Source: Gigaspora rosea (taxonomy: Eukaryota; Glomeromycota; Glomeromycetes; Diversisporales; Gigasporaceae). From it: DNA of 64,000 nt. The DNA is taken from contig QKWP01000257.1 of assembly GCA_003550325.1 (NCBI GenBank), positions 169,802-233,801 of the forward strand. The letters run 5' to 3'. The notes beneath the pieces are model-generated. The model was not told the DNA's origin and did no database searches. It worked only from the letters and a program-made list of their open reading frames with translations. Below, one piece after another: positions 30,426 through 41,339 of the stretch. Position numbers and translations under genes: made by a program. Positions within the stretch are counted from its first letter, which is position 1. Each line of letters starts with the position of its first letter.

Positions 30426-31180
30426 TTTATGATTCATTTAGCGACAAATGTTCACTATTATGAGCATCTGCCTTGTAAAAATTTTTTCAATAACTCCGTA
30501 TTTCTCCATATTTTTTTGTGAAAACTGTGGATTTGCAACATTATCGACAAATCAAGATAGGCGATGATTTAAGATTATAAATTCTGTGAATATGTCGTGC
30601 TTGAAGTTGAGAATTACTTGGAGTTGCCAATTTGGGTGTTTGAAGTTGCATTCGACTGAAGTAAACCCCTGAATCTTGCACACGTTAGCGATAATTTTAT
30701 GTAAGTGTAACTTTTATGCCAACTTAGCAGCTTCAAACAATTTTCATGACAAATTTTCAAAACATTTAAGGAAAAATCATGGAGTATAAAACACGGTTCG
30801 ACTTGTTGTAAACATAAAACCTATTTTATGGATAATATCAAAGTTAGTGTTCGGATCTGCTAGATTTTTTATCCGGATTATCCATATAGATAACGGATAA
30901 TGATTTTGTTCAACAGAATAATTACTTTAATATTTCAGATAATTATCTTTAGATAATCTATATTAATGTATATGATGAAACGGGGAAATGGTGAAATTGA
31001 TCAAATGTTAAAACATTCATTTACTAATAGCAATTATCTGATATATACATTTTTAATTCATCAATAAATGTACGTCCATCCATTTCAATTACTATTCCAT
31101 TTTGGCAATGATATTATAACCATTCCATTCATATGGTTCATGCCAAGTGATTTTCGATAATAATTGAACACTTTCTTTCC
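30426..31180. other. Spacer without a recognised gene
   Basis: Contains TTATCCGGATTATCC and AGATAATTATCTTTAGATAA segments (30,860-30,965) that recur at about 32,770-32,880. Confidence 0.4.
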
Positions 31181-31184
31181 AAAT

Positions 31185-31189
31185 TGACT

Positions 31190-31238
<49 letters not shown>

Positions 31239-31720
31239 CCTCCGAAGAAGACGCCATATAGCCGTACTTTATTAATAATTTACTGACTGACACCTAATAC
31301 AAAATTATATTATAATAAAAATAGACTATCAAACTATTTACATCTTTATTCCGGGTCAAGTCCTTCTTACCTGTCCTAAAATCTATCTGAGAAAGTTCAG
31401 ATAAAGATACTTCGTTACCTTCTTTAAACTGTTATGTCCCTCCTTTTGTAAAGCTTTCAGAACCTTTAACTCCTTACTAATTCTCATCTGGACTATATCA
31501 GGTAGTATCGATTCTGGTATCCATTTCTGTCCCCATTTGACCTGGGCGTACCAACACCAGATCTCATATAAACAGGTGATATGCAGCCATATAGCTGCTT
31601 TACGTTTGGCAGGCTCTTCAATGTTCGTAGCAGAAAAAATTTCATCCCATGACTTCGGGGGTCCATCCTCATTTGATATTATCAGCTTCGGACCATATCA
31701 TTTTACTATGACTCCATTTT
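31185..31720 (-). mobile_element. 5'-truncated LINE (non-LTR retrotransposon) with a 40-nt poly(A) and 12-bp target duplication
   Basis: A run of 40 T (31,193-31,232), i.e. poly(A) on the minus strand, is preceded on that strand by about 480 bp of element. The word TGACTCCATTTT occurs directly outside both ends (31,185-31,196 and 31,709-31,720), the target duplication made by target-primed reverse transcription. The minus-strand frame 31,680-31,383 reads PPKSWDEIFSATNIEEPAKR and AIWLHITCLYEIWCWY, resembling the C-terminal end of LINE reverse-transcriptase proteins of Rhizophagus, and stops at TAG 31,385. Only the 3' end was copied. The pure A tail suggests a recent insertion. Confidence 0.85.
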
Positions 31721-33030
31721 GAATCTCGTATATATATATATATTTATTTATTTATATAATAATTATATTTTTATAAAATTATGGCCAGTCACAAGTGTCC
31801 TGTAAATTTTTACCTTCATGTGATGAGAAAATGTTGTATACTTTTTTTAATCGTAGCTATTTTCAAATTTCAGACTGTGATAATATTTATACGTACGATA
31901 TACGAACTGTAAATGTTTAATTGCTTGCTTGGAAAGCATGAGTGTGTATATGAATTTAACCTTTTAAAGGCATGTGTCCGTGAATATTTGATATGTATTA
32001 GCGTACTATATGATTGATGCTGCTAAATTTAGTAAAGCGAACTTGGAAAATCAGCATTTCCGATTTCGGTGTTCTATCTTGTTATATGCAATGTCAAGAA
32101 TCAATAATATTGTAATACAGAAATAAAAATCGGATCTTCAGAAGTAACGGCAATCAATATCAGCAATTAAAAGACAACTATGAGAACAGAACCAGGTATC
32201 GCATTTTAAAAGTTAGATTAACAATTTTATGCGACACAAAATACAGGAGCAAGTGTTACGTCGGATGTATGCGAAGTTTCTATATGTATTCATTCCTTGC
32301 TTCGTCATATGCATTTATCTAATAATATGCAAGATTTTGCCATTTAAATTGCAGTATAACTATCACTACGTGAAATCTTCAATATCACTCCGTTCCTGGT
32401 ATGAAGTTTTCATACTAAATATGGAATATATAAATTGTATCAGCATTTATCGCGAGTATAATATGTACCATTTAAGTTGTTATTGAAGAAAAATTCCGGA
32501 ACAACCCAGGTTATGCTCCAGTTTAAAGATAGAGTGTGTTGAGATCTCAAGAAATATAATAACGCGGAGCAAAATTATTACTTAAAACCCAAGTTGCTCC
32601 ATATATGGAGTGATCTGGAGCAATTCCATACGGATTATCTTGCGTGAAATTAAACTAGCGCATCTACAATTTCCCAAATATTTGATTTATAGTTAAATTG
32701 TATGGCACAATTCTGCGATACACAAAATTTATATTATAGGTTTATCTAGTACGAAATATATGTCTAATAATTAACAGATAATCTAGATAGTTATCCGGAT
32801 AATGGAATTATGAACAGATATATATAACAGATAATGATTTCTTTCAACAGATAATTATCTTTAGATAAACAGATTAACTAGTTCAAACACTATATCAAAG
32901 AGGCATTTATTATGTGTATTTTTTAGTCAGAAGTTATCTTCGGCTCGACATAAGGCCCATTAAAGCACTGACATATTGTCGTAATTAGATTGTAACATAA
33001 TTACTTAATATAAAAATCTGCAAGTTATGA
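31721..33030. other. AT-rich spacer
   Basis: No gene recognised. A second copy of the AGATAATTATCTTTAGATAA-type segment lies at about 32,770-32,880. Confidence 0.4.
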
Positions 33031-33043
33031 CAATATGTCAACT

Positions 33044-33873
33044 AGGGATGGGTTCGGTCAGCTAGGTCAGCTATCGGTCAGCTATCATCGACTATCGACT
33101 ACTAGCCGGCTATAGCCGGCTATAGCCGATAAATTACTTGATCAATTTCTTAATCAATTTTTCAATCAAACATATAAACAAGTGCCAAATAATTATATTT
33201 TTATGTTATACAGCTATACATATTAGAGTACCCTAGGGGTGGCGAGAAAAAAGTTCGGGTCACATGCTGTAAACAGCCAATCAAAATAATCAAAATATTG
33301 AAGATCCGATCTACATTTCAAAACAATCCAATTCTGGTCAAATTTGAACAGTAGATCATTTGGCCTATTGGAGATGAGTGTGGGCAAATTTTGACCGTCA
33401 AAATTTCACAATCACGTGATTTTTAGCCAATAAATAACGAGATCGGGTGTAACGTAACACCAGCGGAAGATCAAAACAAAACGTTCGCTTTTTCAAATTT
33501 GATAAGAAATCACCTTTCGCGCTCTAACAAAAAAAATTCCTTGATCAATTCTACTAATGTTTTGCTAGCATCAAGCCCTATAGGAACCCTAGCACTAACT
33601 TAAACGATCTTGAAGTTTTTTGGGCATAGTCACGTGACAGTGAAAAAGTGACGGCGATCCTGGGGAAGATGGAAGATGCTAGGGTATTTCTTTCAATAAT
33701 TCTATATAATTTGTACACTTCATGCTGAATTAAACAATAATTATGATTTATCAGCCAGGAAATTAAAAATTTGGTATCGGCTAACCGGTCAGCTAAGCCG
33801 TTATAGTCGACTACATCGACTACGGCTATAGCTGATCGGCTAGCCGACTATTAGCCGACCGAACCCATCCCTA
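33044..33873. mobile_element. 830-bp hAT-type non-autonomous element with exact 8-bp target duplication
   Basis: Ends TAGGGATGGGTTCGGTCAGC and (inverted) TAGGGATGGGTTCGGTCGGC. ATGTCAAC is present at 33,036-33,043 and 33,874-33,881. Subterminal regions are rich in AGCCGGCTA and CGACTA words in both orientations. No transposase. A second element (33,231-33,684) is nested inside. Confidence 0.95.
33231..33684. mobile_element. Nested TA-flanked MITE of the CCCTAG family
   Basis: Starts CCCTAGGGGTGGCGAGAAAA (AAGTTCGGGTCA follows) and ends GATGCTAGGG, with TA on both sides. Shares interior words (GTGTAACGTAACACC, AAGAAATCACC, CACTAACTTAAACGATCTT) with the element at 34,402. It lies wholly within the hAT-type element, so it inserted later. 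Confidence 0.75.
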
Positions 33874-34401
33874 ATGTCAACCACATAGCTTATCCGTTGC
33901 ATTTTTTTACTAATTCAGATCCAAGCACTAGATCACGGGCAGATCACGGCAGATTACACGCGGATAATGCATTAAATAGACCTCTTACTCAGGTCATATA
34001 ATACCGGTCCGGGATTGACCTGCATGATCACTTAGATACAAAGATCTTATGAAAAATCATAAAGTTGTTAAAATTAACCCTTAAAATATGTGACACTTTT
34101 AATTAGAGTTTTAGTATAGAAATAGCCTGTACTCCAAATATTTCAGCTAGATTTTTCAGATTTATATTAAAAATTTTCTCAATCTTACTCGTAATTTGAG
34201 TTCATTCATTTTTTATGTAAGAAAATACTGGATTACTGTATTTTAACTACTGAACTATATCTTCTATGACCTATGCTATTCATGACCCATTTAGCCTGGG
34301 TCAGGCCATATATCGATCTTTAAGTGATTGTTTTAAAATAACATTTTATTAGGTTTTTACCCATTTTGAATTATGCCAAGTTAGAGCAATTTTTGAGAGT
34401 A

Positions 34402-34725
34402 CCCTAGCCATGGCAAAAAAAGTTCTGGTCATGTGACGATCTGCAGTAAATTAGCCAATAAGGATTTCCAATTTGGTGTAACGTAACACGATCAGGAAAA
34501 TTCAAAACAAACGTCGCTCTAAAGAAAATTAGAAGAAATCGCTTATTTCTCGACAAACTTCATAAGAAACACCCTTCTGCGCACTAACAAAAAATGTCGG
34601 GGAGGTAATTTTACCTATAGCACTCTCTAAACCTGACCCTGTTCCTAACCCTAACCCTAATCTAAATAAACTTAAAGATTTTTATCGGTTATCACGTGAC
34701 TAGAACTTTTTTTGCCATGGCTAGG
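34402..34725. mobile_element. TA-flanked MITE of the CCCTAG family
   Basis: Left end CCCTAGCCATGGCAAAAAAA (GTTCTGGTCA follows); right end, inverted, CCTAGCCATGGCAAAAAAAG (TTCTAGTCACGTGA follows). The interior includes CCCTAACCCTAA. TIRs are better preserved than in the nested relative at 33,231. Confidence 0.85.
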
Positions 34726-34729
34726 TTAG

Positions 34730-35630
34730 TAACAAACAAGAAATGATATCCATTTGATCTACAGATCAACGGTCATTTAGATCATATGAAAATCTTGTGA
34801 TGTGCTCCCATCGTAGCATAATAATGATGTCTGACGAATGACGAATCATTCATATTAAGACGAATATTTTAATAGTTGTTTCATCCAAATCGGGCTATTG
34901 GATCGAAATTTATTTGCTATCAAACCTTTAAGAATTTTTAATAGAAAATTTAAATATGCACGAATATAACTATTGGTCATTCAATTTTAGTAATCTATAT
35001 TTAGTTAAAATTTATTGATCATAATAAAGGATTTATTATTAATAAAATTGATAAAAAATCAAATTTTTTAATGATAGAATTACAAATAATTTGTTACTAT
35101 AATAAGGTTTTTTTTATTATATTTAAGTCCAATGCACAATATTGGGTGCTTATATGGAGATATGACTATGGGGTATGACAATAGAGAGTCTGACTATATT
35201 TTGTTTGCACTATTTTATATATTTGTTATATTGTTATTTAACAAAAAAATTTCATAGTTATAATACAAGAATGTACCCCAATACTGTATAACCTTAAGTA
35301 TAGTTTGCAAGTTGTATTAAAACTTAAATTTTTCATAATTTGAGCAAGGTATGCATCTTTTCTATATTGCTTTCTTTACTATAGTAGAGTTTTCTTGCTT
35401 TTTTTTTTTTGCTAATTAACCTGGTTGTCATGTCATATTTTATTATATAAAAGAGAACTACATATGCTAATGTAAATTCTACAACCAGTTTTTTAACCTT
35501 ACAACTAAAATATAACTCGTACAGTTACCATAGGCACTTATCCACAACCTGCCATATAGATTTCACCTCACTATTACCAGGATATTTATATACAACTAAT
35601 AGATCACTGGCTTGGATCTACAGCCAGTCA
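34730..35630. other. AT-rich spacer
   Basis: No gene recognised on either strand. Confidence 0.4.
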
Positions 35631-35634
35631 TAAC

Positions 35635-36437
35635 CAGTGATGAAAATCTGTTTTGAAATTTATGTTCTTATGAGAACATATTTATTTAGTTTATGTTCTC
35701 AAAAATATTTTTATGTTCTCAAATGGAAAAAATACTTCCCTCTCTTTCTCTCTTACTTTCTTTCTCACTTTCTAAATTTCATTCTTTCTCACTTTCACTC
35801 TTCTTTTTTTACACTTATTTTCTCTCTTTTATTCTCTCTTTACACTTAAGTTTTCTGTGAGGACAACTAAATCGTTCTCTATATTAACTAACTACAATTA
35901 AATATTTAAAAATTTTAATTATTTTAAACTTCTATATTAATAAAAAAATTTAATATTTTTGTGCATGTGCACTGTAGCGCATCTCATATGATTTGGTGTA
36001 ATGTGAAATCAAAACAACCAAAATACCTATTTTTTTGTTAGTTAGAGTTAAGATGAGGTTATAATAGTGTGTAGGCAAGAAAAGGGGTTTTATAGTAAAA
36101 TTTTGCAAGGAATTTTTTTGTTAGAGCACGAAGAGTGGTTTCATAAGCAAAATTATGGGCCACAGGCGATTTTTTAAAGATTGCTATTTTTCTCAATTTC
36201 ACATTACACCTGATCCTACGATCTGATTGGTTTATCAGATGGGCGCATTACAACGCATATGCGCTAAATTACATAAACCTTAATAAATATATTTTTATTA
36301 CTTTGTATATTTACATAAAGAACATATTTTACAAACTTAATGTTTTCAAAAAAATTTGATAGAGAACATCTTAAATTTTGTAAATGTTCTCAAATTTAAA
36401 GTGATGTTCTCATGAGAACATAAGATTTCCAACACTG
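35635..36437. mobile_element. hAT-like inverted-repeat element
   Basis: Left end CAGTGATGAAAATCTG with TTATGTTCTTATGAGAACAT; right end, inverted, CAGTGTTGGAAATCTTATGT with TCTCATGAGAACAT. Several GTTCTC/GAGAAC words near both ends look like subterminal transposase sites. No matching 8-bp duplication was seen (GTCATAAC against CTTTTGAG), so the boundary or the insertion history is uncertain. Confidence 0.65.
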
Positions 36438-37420
36438 CTTTTGAGCCCTTACCCTAGGGCTCAAAATTTGATGCTCTAGCCTGGTCCACAAAACCCGCAG
36501 GTGCCTATGGATACTTATGGGCTTATTATTAATAGAAAGACTGCCCCAGATTAGGGATAGGAATATTGGAATTGATTTAGTCGATTATATCGACAGGACC
36601 CTGGACATTAGTATAGAGGTTATACTTATTTTTTTCAGCAAAAACCCCTAAAATTTGAAAAGCAAAAAGCAGTTTTTGCTAATTATCTTGGCATCTAGTG
36701 GACCATTTGAACAAACATTTTTTTAATGCCCCTCATTTTGCCTGACATATCAAATTACTATAAAGATGAAACAATTTTCTCTTAATGAGGCGCATCTAAT
36801 AAAAAAAGTTCATTCAATTCTGATTACTAGATCAAAAGTTATTTAAACAAATATATTTTGTTATTTTTAGCAAATTGGGCCAAAATTGGCCAAAATCCAG
36901 TTATGACCTATATGAGAGATATCTGGGGTCCTATATCGACTAAACATAGTAATTTATACATAAATTTTTTAGTCGACTAAATTGATTCCTATTTATACCT
37001 ACAAGTATTAGTAATGTTAGTCTAGTTGGATAATATATTGGGTGGTTAATAATCATGGCTGCAGTAGTAGTATAAAGTTCTTTGCAGTCAGTTTTTGGGC
37101 TCTAGAGGTGCATGTGCAGTGCAAGGGCTCTTATTAGTGGATAGTTAGGCTCTGTAGCTGCTGTAACAGTATAAGGACCTAAAATAGATACTGCAAAATA
37201 ACACCTGATTTAGTTATATGGACAGATATTAGCTATCTTTGTATGTTTAGGGTTTCATGCAATTGGTGGTGCAGTTTAGGCTTGAGGTTTAGAAAATTTG
37301 GGAAGAGGTCAGTAGTTTATATCATATCAGCATGTTTGGTTCATCATATTTGAGTAACTCCAAAATTTTGGGGTCCAAATGTAGATCAATTTTTATAGTC
37401 AAATTTTATAAAACGAATTA
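36438..37420. other. Spacer with a copy of a dispersed segment
   Basis: The first about 90 bp (GAGCCCTTACCCTAGGGCTC ... GCAGGTGCCTATGGATA) recur in the same orientation at about 38,585-38,680. No gene recognised. Confidence 0.45.
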
Positions 37421-37439
37421 TTACTTACAAGTATACTAA

Positions 37440-37942
37440 AGTACTATACGTAGTATATTTTACTATAAAAAATATGACTACTGTATAAACTTTTTAATTT
37501 TAAAAGCAAACTCATATTTGTACATAGTGTATATAGAAGCACTAAATAGAAAATATCTATGAATAATCATAGTATTATTAATAAAGATATATATTTGTAT
37601 ATGAATTGTTTCTACTAAAACAACATCGATAAAAATTACCACATAGAGAATATCGTGTAAAATATTTACCAAATATTCCTACAAAGGCATTCTCACTGCT
37701 AAATACTTGATTTCCAACGGTGCGATGATGGTTTTTTAGCTACTTCTAAATTTCTCATATTATAGCTTTTTTAATATAATCAAGCTCATAGTTAGGTAGT
37801 GGCAATATATATGCAAAGATAGTATATTATGGTCCTTATGTTTTATTGTTTCATGATGTTTAATACCATGTTGAGTCTTGTAAGATCGTGAATGTGTACA
37901 AAGAGAACAAGTAAATCTTGAAGTACCAATTGAATTAGACAT
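37440..37942 (-). pseudogene. C2H2 zinc-finger protein remnant
   Basis: From the ATG at 37,942 the frame reads SRFTCSLCTHSRSYKTQHGI then KHHETIKHKD, a C-x2-C...H-x5-H zinc finger. One base later in another frame come PNYELDYIKKAII, then RTVGNQVFSSENAFVGIFGK and YFTRYSLCGNFYRCCF, a pattern I associate with zinc-finger proteins repeated in Rhizophagus and possibly linked to Plavaka-type transposons. Frameshifts after about 60 codons make it a pseudogene. The family link is from memory and is uncertain. Confidence 0.55.
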
Positions 37943-39400
37943 AAATAGCTATTTTAAATAGTTAATATATAAAATAAAACTTATATAACAGTAAATTCTA
38001 CTATACTATATACCTATTGGTCAAAATGATGATAGGTTGAGGCTTTGAACGATGGGTTCCAACACATTTACATATGTTTTTTATAGTAAATAAATATTTT
38101 TGAGGTGTTATTTAAAGATTTTCTTACTTACATGATATTAAAATAGGGCGTGATTAGTGCGTGATCTAATAAATTTTGGGGTACTATAGTATAATTTTGT
38201 GACCCTAAAAACCAAACACGCTGATATGTATTTGACAGTTGAAAGAATTAGTCCTAGTCTAGAGACTTTTGTCATAGGTATTGAAGTTTAAATATATAAC
38301 TCTAGAGCTTTGCTCATTCTGAACTTTTCAAATTATGTATAATCTTAAAAGTGCTCGAATCATCTAATTGAGTTTATTCATAAGTTTATATACCTGGTTT
38401 CATGTAACAGCATCACGCAGCTACTTTATGATCTAATATTGAGAAGCTTGTATCAGTATAGATTGATAAAAATTAGCTAATAATATAAACTGAAATTCAT
38501 ATGAAATATAAATAATAGATACCTATGAATATAGGAGCCAGGTAGTGGTACTACCCAAGTCCTACCTGTTTGTGTAAGGTCTTAGTTGTTAAGCCCTTAC
38601 TCTTACTCTAGGGCTTGGGATTTGATATTCTAGCCTAGCCCTTGTGAGTTTACTCGCAGGTACCTATGGATAGCCCAGGCCCATGTGGAGGTCTAATTAC
38701 TAGTATATAATAATAATATAGTAATACATGCTAGAATAAACATTAAACGATATCATGGATAGTATACAGTAAATCTGATTAATTGCATAAATTTTCATGT
38801 TTACATAATGCAGATTGATAACAATAAGCAATAATTATAACTATACTTCATTTAATCAACATAGTAGTTTTCTATAATGTAGTGATTTGTAACCATAAGA
38901 GTGATTTAATTCCAATGATATATATTCAAAAAATTTAATACTCTTTTTTGATTTACCAAATTAGAAATTTTGCACTAAATAAAAAATGGTAAAGATATGT
39001 TATAAGTTAAAACTGTGCTTTGAATACCTAATTAGCATTAAGATTTTGTTCTCTAATTAGCTTTAAAATTTTGACTTCATTTATTTTTTATAAAACTATA
39101 TACTTAATACTTCATACTAAGATCCTGGTATAGTTATTCCAAAAATTACTATATATAGTTAATAAAATAACTTATTACATTGCACATAGCTTAGATATCA
39201 TTATTGCAAGAAAAAATTAATCCAATTCAAGTAATAAGTATAAGTTTAGTAAAACTATATTTTACAAATTGAGATCTTCATTAAAAAATCTTATCAAAAA
39301 ATGATTGGTCTAGTGAATATAAAGTAAGTAAAATGTCTTTAGCTTTTATAATTATCAATTGATTAAGGCAGCAAAAAATCATATAATAAAAAAAGGTATA
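37943..39400. other. AT-rich spacer with dispersed repeat copies
   Basis: Holds the second copy of the CCCTAGGGCT segment (about 38,585-38,680) and, at about 38,396-38,432, CCTGGTTTCATGTAACAGCA with TCACGCAGCTACTT, related to sequences at about 58,095-58,128 and 62,400-62,450. No gene recognised. Confidence 0.45.
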
Positions 39401-39404
39401 ATAT

Positions 39405-39600
39405 ACAGTAGGTGGCTATATTAATGTGAGCAGTTTTTAAAAATAAATATAAAATTAAATAAATAAGATACTAGGCTAAAAATAAAAATATAAATTAATT
39501 AAATCTATATCTTTTAAATAAAAAAATGTTTAAAAAATTCTATGCTATAATAGTTTTTAAAATAATTAATTTAAGTAAAATGTTGAATTTTTATATTGAA
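39405..39600 (+). repeat. Interspersed repeat, inverted partner at 53.3 kb
   Basis: AGCAGTTTTTAAAAATAAAT continuing to AAATAAATAAGATACTAGGC and beyond matches, in reverse complement, about 53,290-53,475 over some 170 bp. Confidence 0.75.
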
Positions 39601-39849
39601 CCGATTTTCAAAATTTTAATATAGTTTCATAGTAAATAGTATGGAAAATTATAAATAGTGACACCATATGATCAGCCAATCAGATTTAAGATTGGTGATC
39701 ATATACCGGTAGCTTGTCTCCGGGGTGCCTGATTCAATCTAGATACCTGATTTGATCTAAATTAGATCTACAGGTAAATAGATTTTTTTTAGTTTTTTTT
39801 TCATTTTGCGATCTAAATTTCTAAATTTTGTATTTCTTTTTTGGCTGTC

Positions 39850-40640
39850 TTTAGATAAGTATATATTTTTTTCTTCTTTTTTTGCTTGTTGCAATTACTA
39901 ACTTCTCTCTTCTTTAGGTCTTTTCATTTGAAATCGGCTTCGATTTGGTTCTGAGGATGGAAAAACGTTAGGTGAGGTTGGGGCTAGTCTTTCATTTAAA
40001 ATCAGCTTCAACTTGGTTCTGAGAATGGAAAACGTTAGCAGTAGCTTCACTGCGAAATGGGTGATAAGTATATATTTTTTTTTCTTTTTTTCTTGTTGCT
40101 GTCACTAACTTCTCTCTTCTAGATCTTTTCGTTTGAAATCGGCTTCGACTTGGTTCTGAGGACAGAAAAACGTTAGGTAAGGTTGGGTTGGTCTTTAGGT
40201 CTTTTCATTTAAAATCGACTTCGACTTGGTTCTAAGGACGAAAAAGCGTTAGCAGTGGCTTCGCTATGAAATGGGTGATAAGAGCACTGCCAGGAATCAG
40301 CTGATTTGATTTTTGGCCAAAATTTTGACCCCCTATTTTAGTCAGGTCTTCATATTAAATTTCCGGATTTTCAGCCCCTCTCCTAGGAAATCAGCTGATT
40401 TCTGGCCCTCCCCTAAGTATATATTTTTTTCTTCTTTTTTTGCTTGTTGCCATCACTAACTTCTCTCTTCTTTAGGTCTTTTCGTTTGAAATCGGTTTCG
40501 ACTTGGTTCTGAGGATAGAAAAACTTAGGTGAGATTGGGGCTGGTCTTTAGGTCTTTTCATTTAAAATCAGCTTCGGCTTGGTTCTGAGAATGGAAAAGC
40601 ATTAGCAGTAGCTTCGCTGCGAAATGGATAGGGTTTGGGC
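39850..40640. repeat. Three tandem copies of an about 210-bp unit
   Basis: Each unit runs AAGTATATATTTTTTTCTTC, a pyrimidine-rich block ending CTCTCTTCTTTAG, GTCTTTTCATTTGAAATCGG, CTTCGACTTGGTTCTGAGGA, GAAAAACGTTAGGTGAG, a second GGTCTTTTCATTTAAAATC and GTTAGCAGTAGCTTCGCTGC. Copies start at about 39,855, 40,066 and 40,418; the third is separated from the second by an insertion of about 134 bp (40,282-40,415). The pyrimidine block followed by TTTAG resembles a 3' splice site in every unit. Confidence 0.88.
40282..40415. mobile_element. Small insertion between repeat copies
   Basis: The about 210-bp repeat is interrupted between GTGATAAG and TATATA by 134 bp that contain AATCAGCTGATTT near the left end and AAATCAGCTGATTTC near the right end. 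This looks like a small palindromic insertion, but no target duplication beyond AAG is evident. Confidence 0.5.
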
Positions 40641-40824
40641 TAGTCTTCAGATAAGTACCAGCCTTTTTTTTCTTTTTTTCTTCTTTGTTGTTTTTTTCAC
40701 TGCTGCTAATTTCTCTCTTTTCTTTGTCTCATGGATGCCATCTTTCGTATTCTTGTAACTGGCTTTATTGTTGCAAGTTGAGACACGAAATAGGTCTGGG
40801 CCAGTTTTTAAATAAGTGCTAGTT

Positions 40825-41330
40825 GAGGGTTTTTTTTATTTACTACTGTAGCTTTTTTTATTTACTACTGTAGTTTTTTTTATTTACTACTGTAGTTTTT
40901 TTTTAGCTCTTTTTTTTTTAGTCACTTTTTTTTTTGGAGTCGTCCTTCTTGGAGCTGTTGTCCTTGGTATGGTTCGTAGAATTGGAGTCGAGATCTTTGT
41001 CAGTTTACTGTAAGTTTTTTTTTTTACTAGTTTTTTTTGTTACGGGTACTAATTTCTCTCTTTTTTTCTTTTTTCTTAAAGTCGTCGTTCTGGGAGACGT
41101 CGTTCTGGGAAACATTGTTCTTGGAATCGTTGTATTACTGGGGTCGAGACCTTCATCAGTTTGTTTTTTTTTACTATTTTTTTTTGGTTATAGGTACTAA
41201 CTTTTCTCTTTTTTTAGATGCTTTGTTTCTTGGAGTCGTTGTTCTTGAAGTTGTCATTTTGGAGTCATTGTTCTTGGAGTCGTTTTTCTTAGAGTCATTG
41301 TTCTTGGAGTTTTGTTCTTGATCTGAAAAG
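40825..41330. repeat. Low-complexity block: 24-bp and 15-bp tandem repeats
   Basis: Three copies of TTTATTTACTACTGTAGTTT (about 40,828-40,905), then poly-T tracts, then a 15-bp repeat GGAGTCGTTGTTCTT (about 41,225-41,325) with related GTCGTTCTGGGA words from 41,080. The 15-bp unit keeps a frame open on the plus strand (repeating LFLES), but this is a consequence of the repeat, not evidence for a protein. Confidence 0.8.
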
Positions 41331-41339
41331 GGGAATTGG

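Noticed and set aside
40934..41321. Phe/Leu/Glu/Ser-rich frames that look like membrane proteins
   Set aside because: The pattern LFLES is a direct reading of a 15-bp tandem repeat and poly-T tracts.
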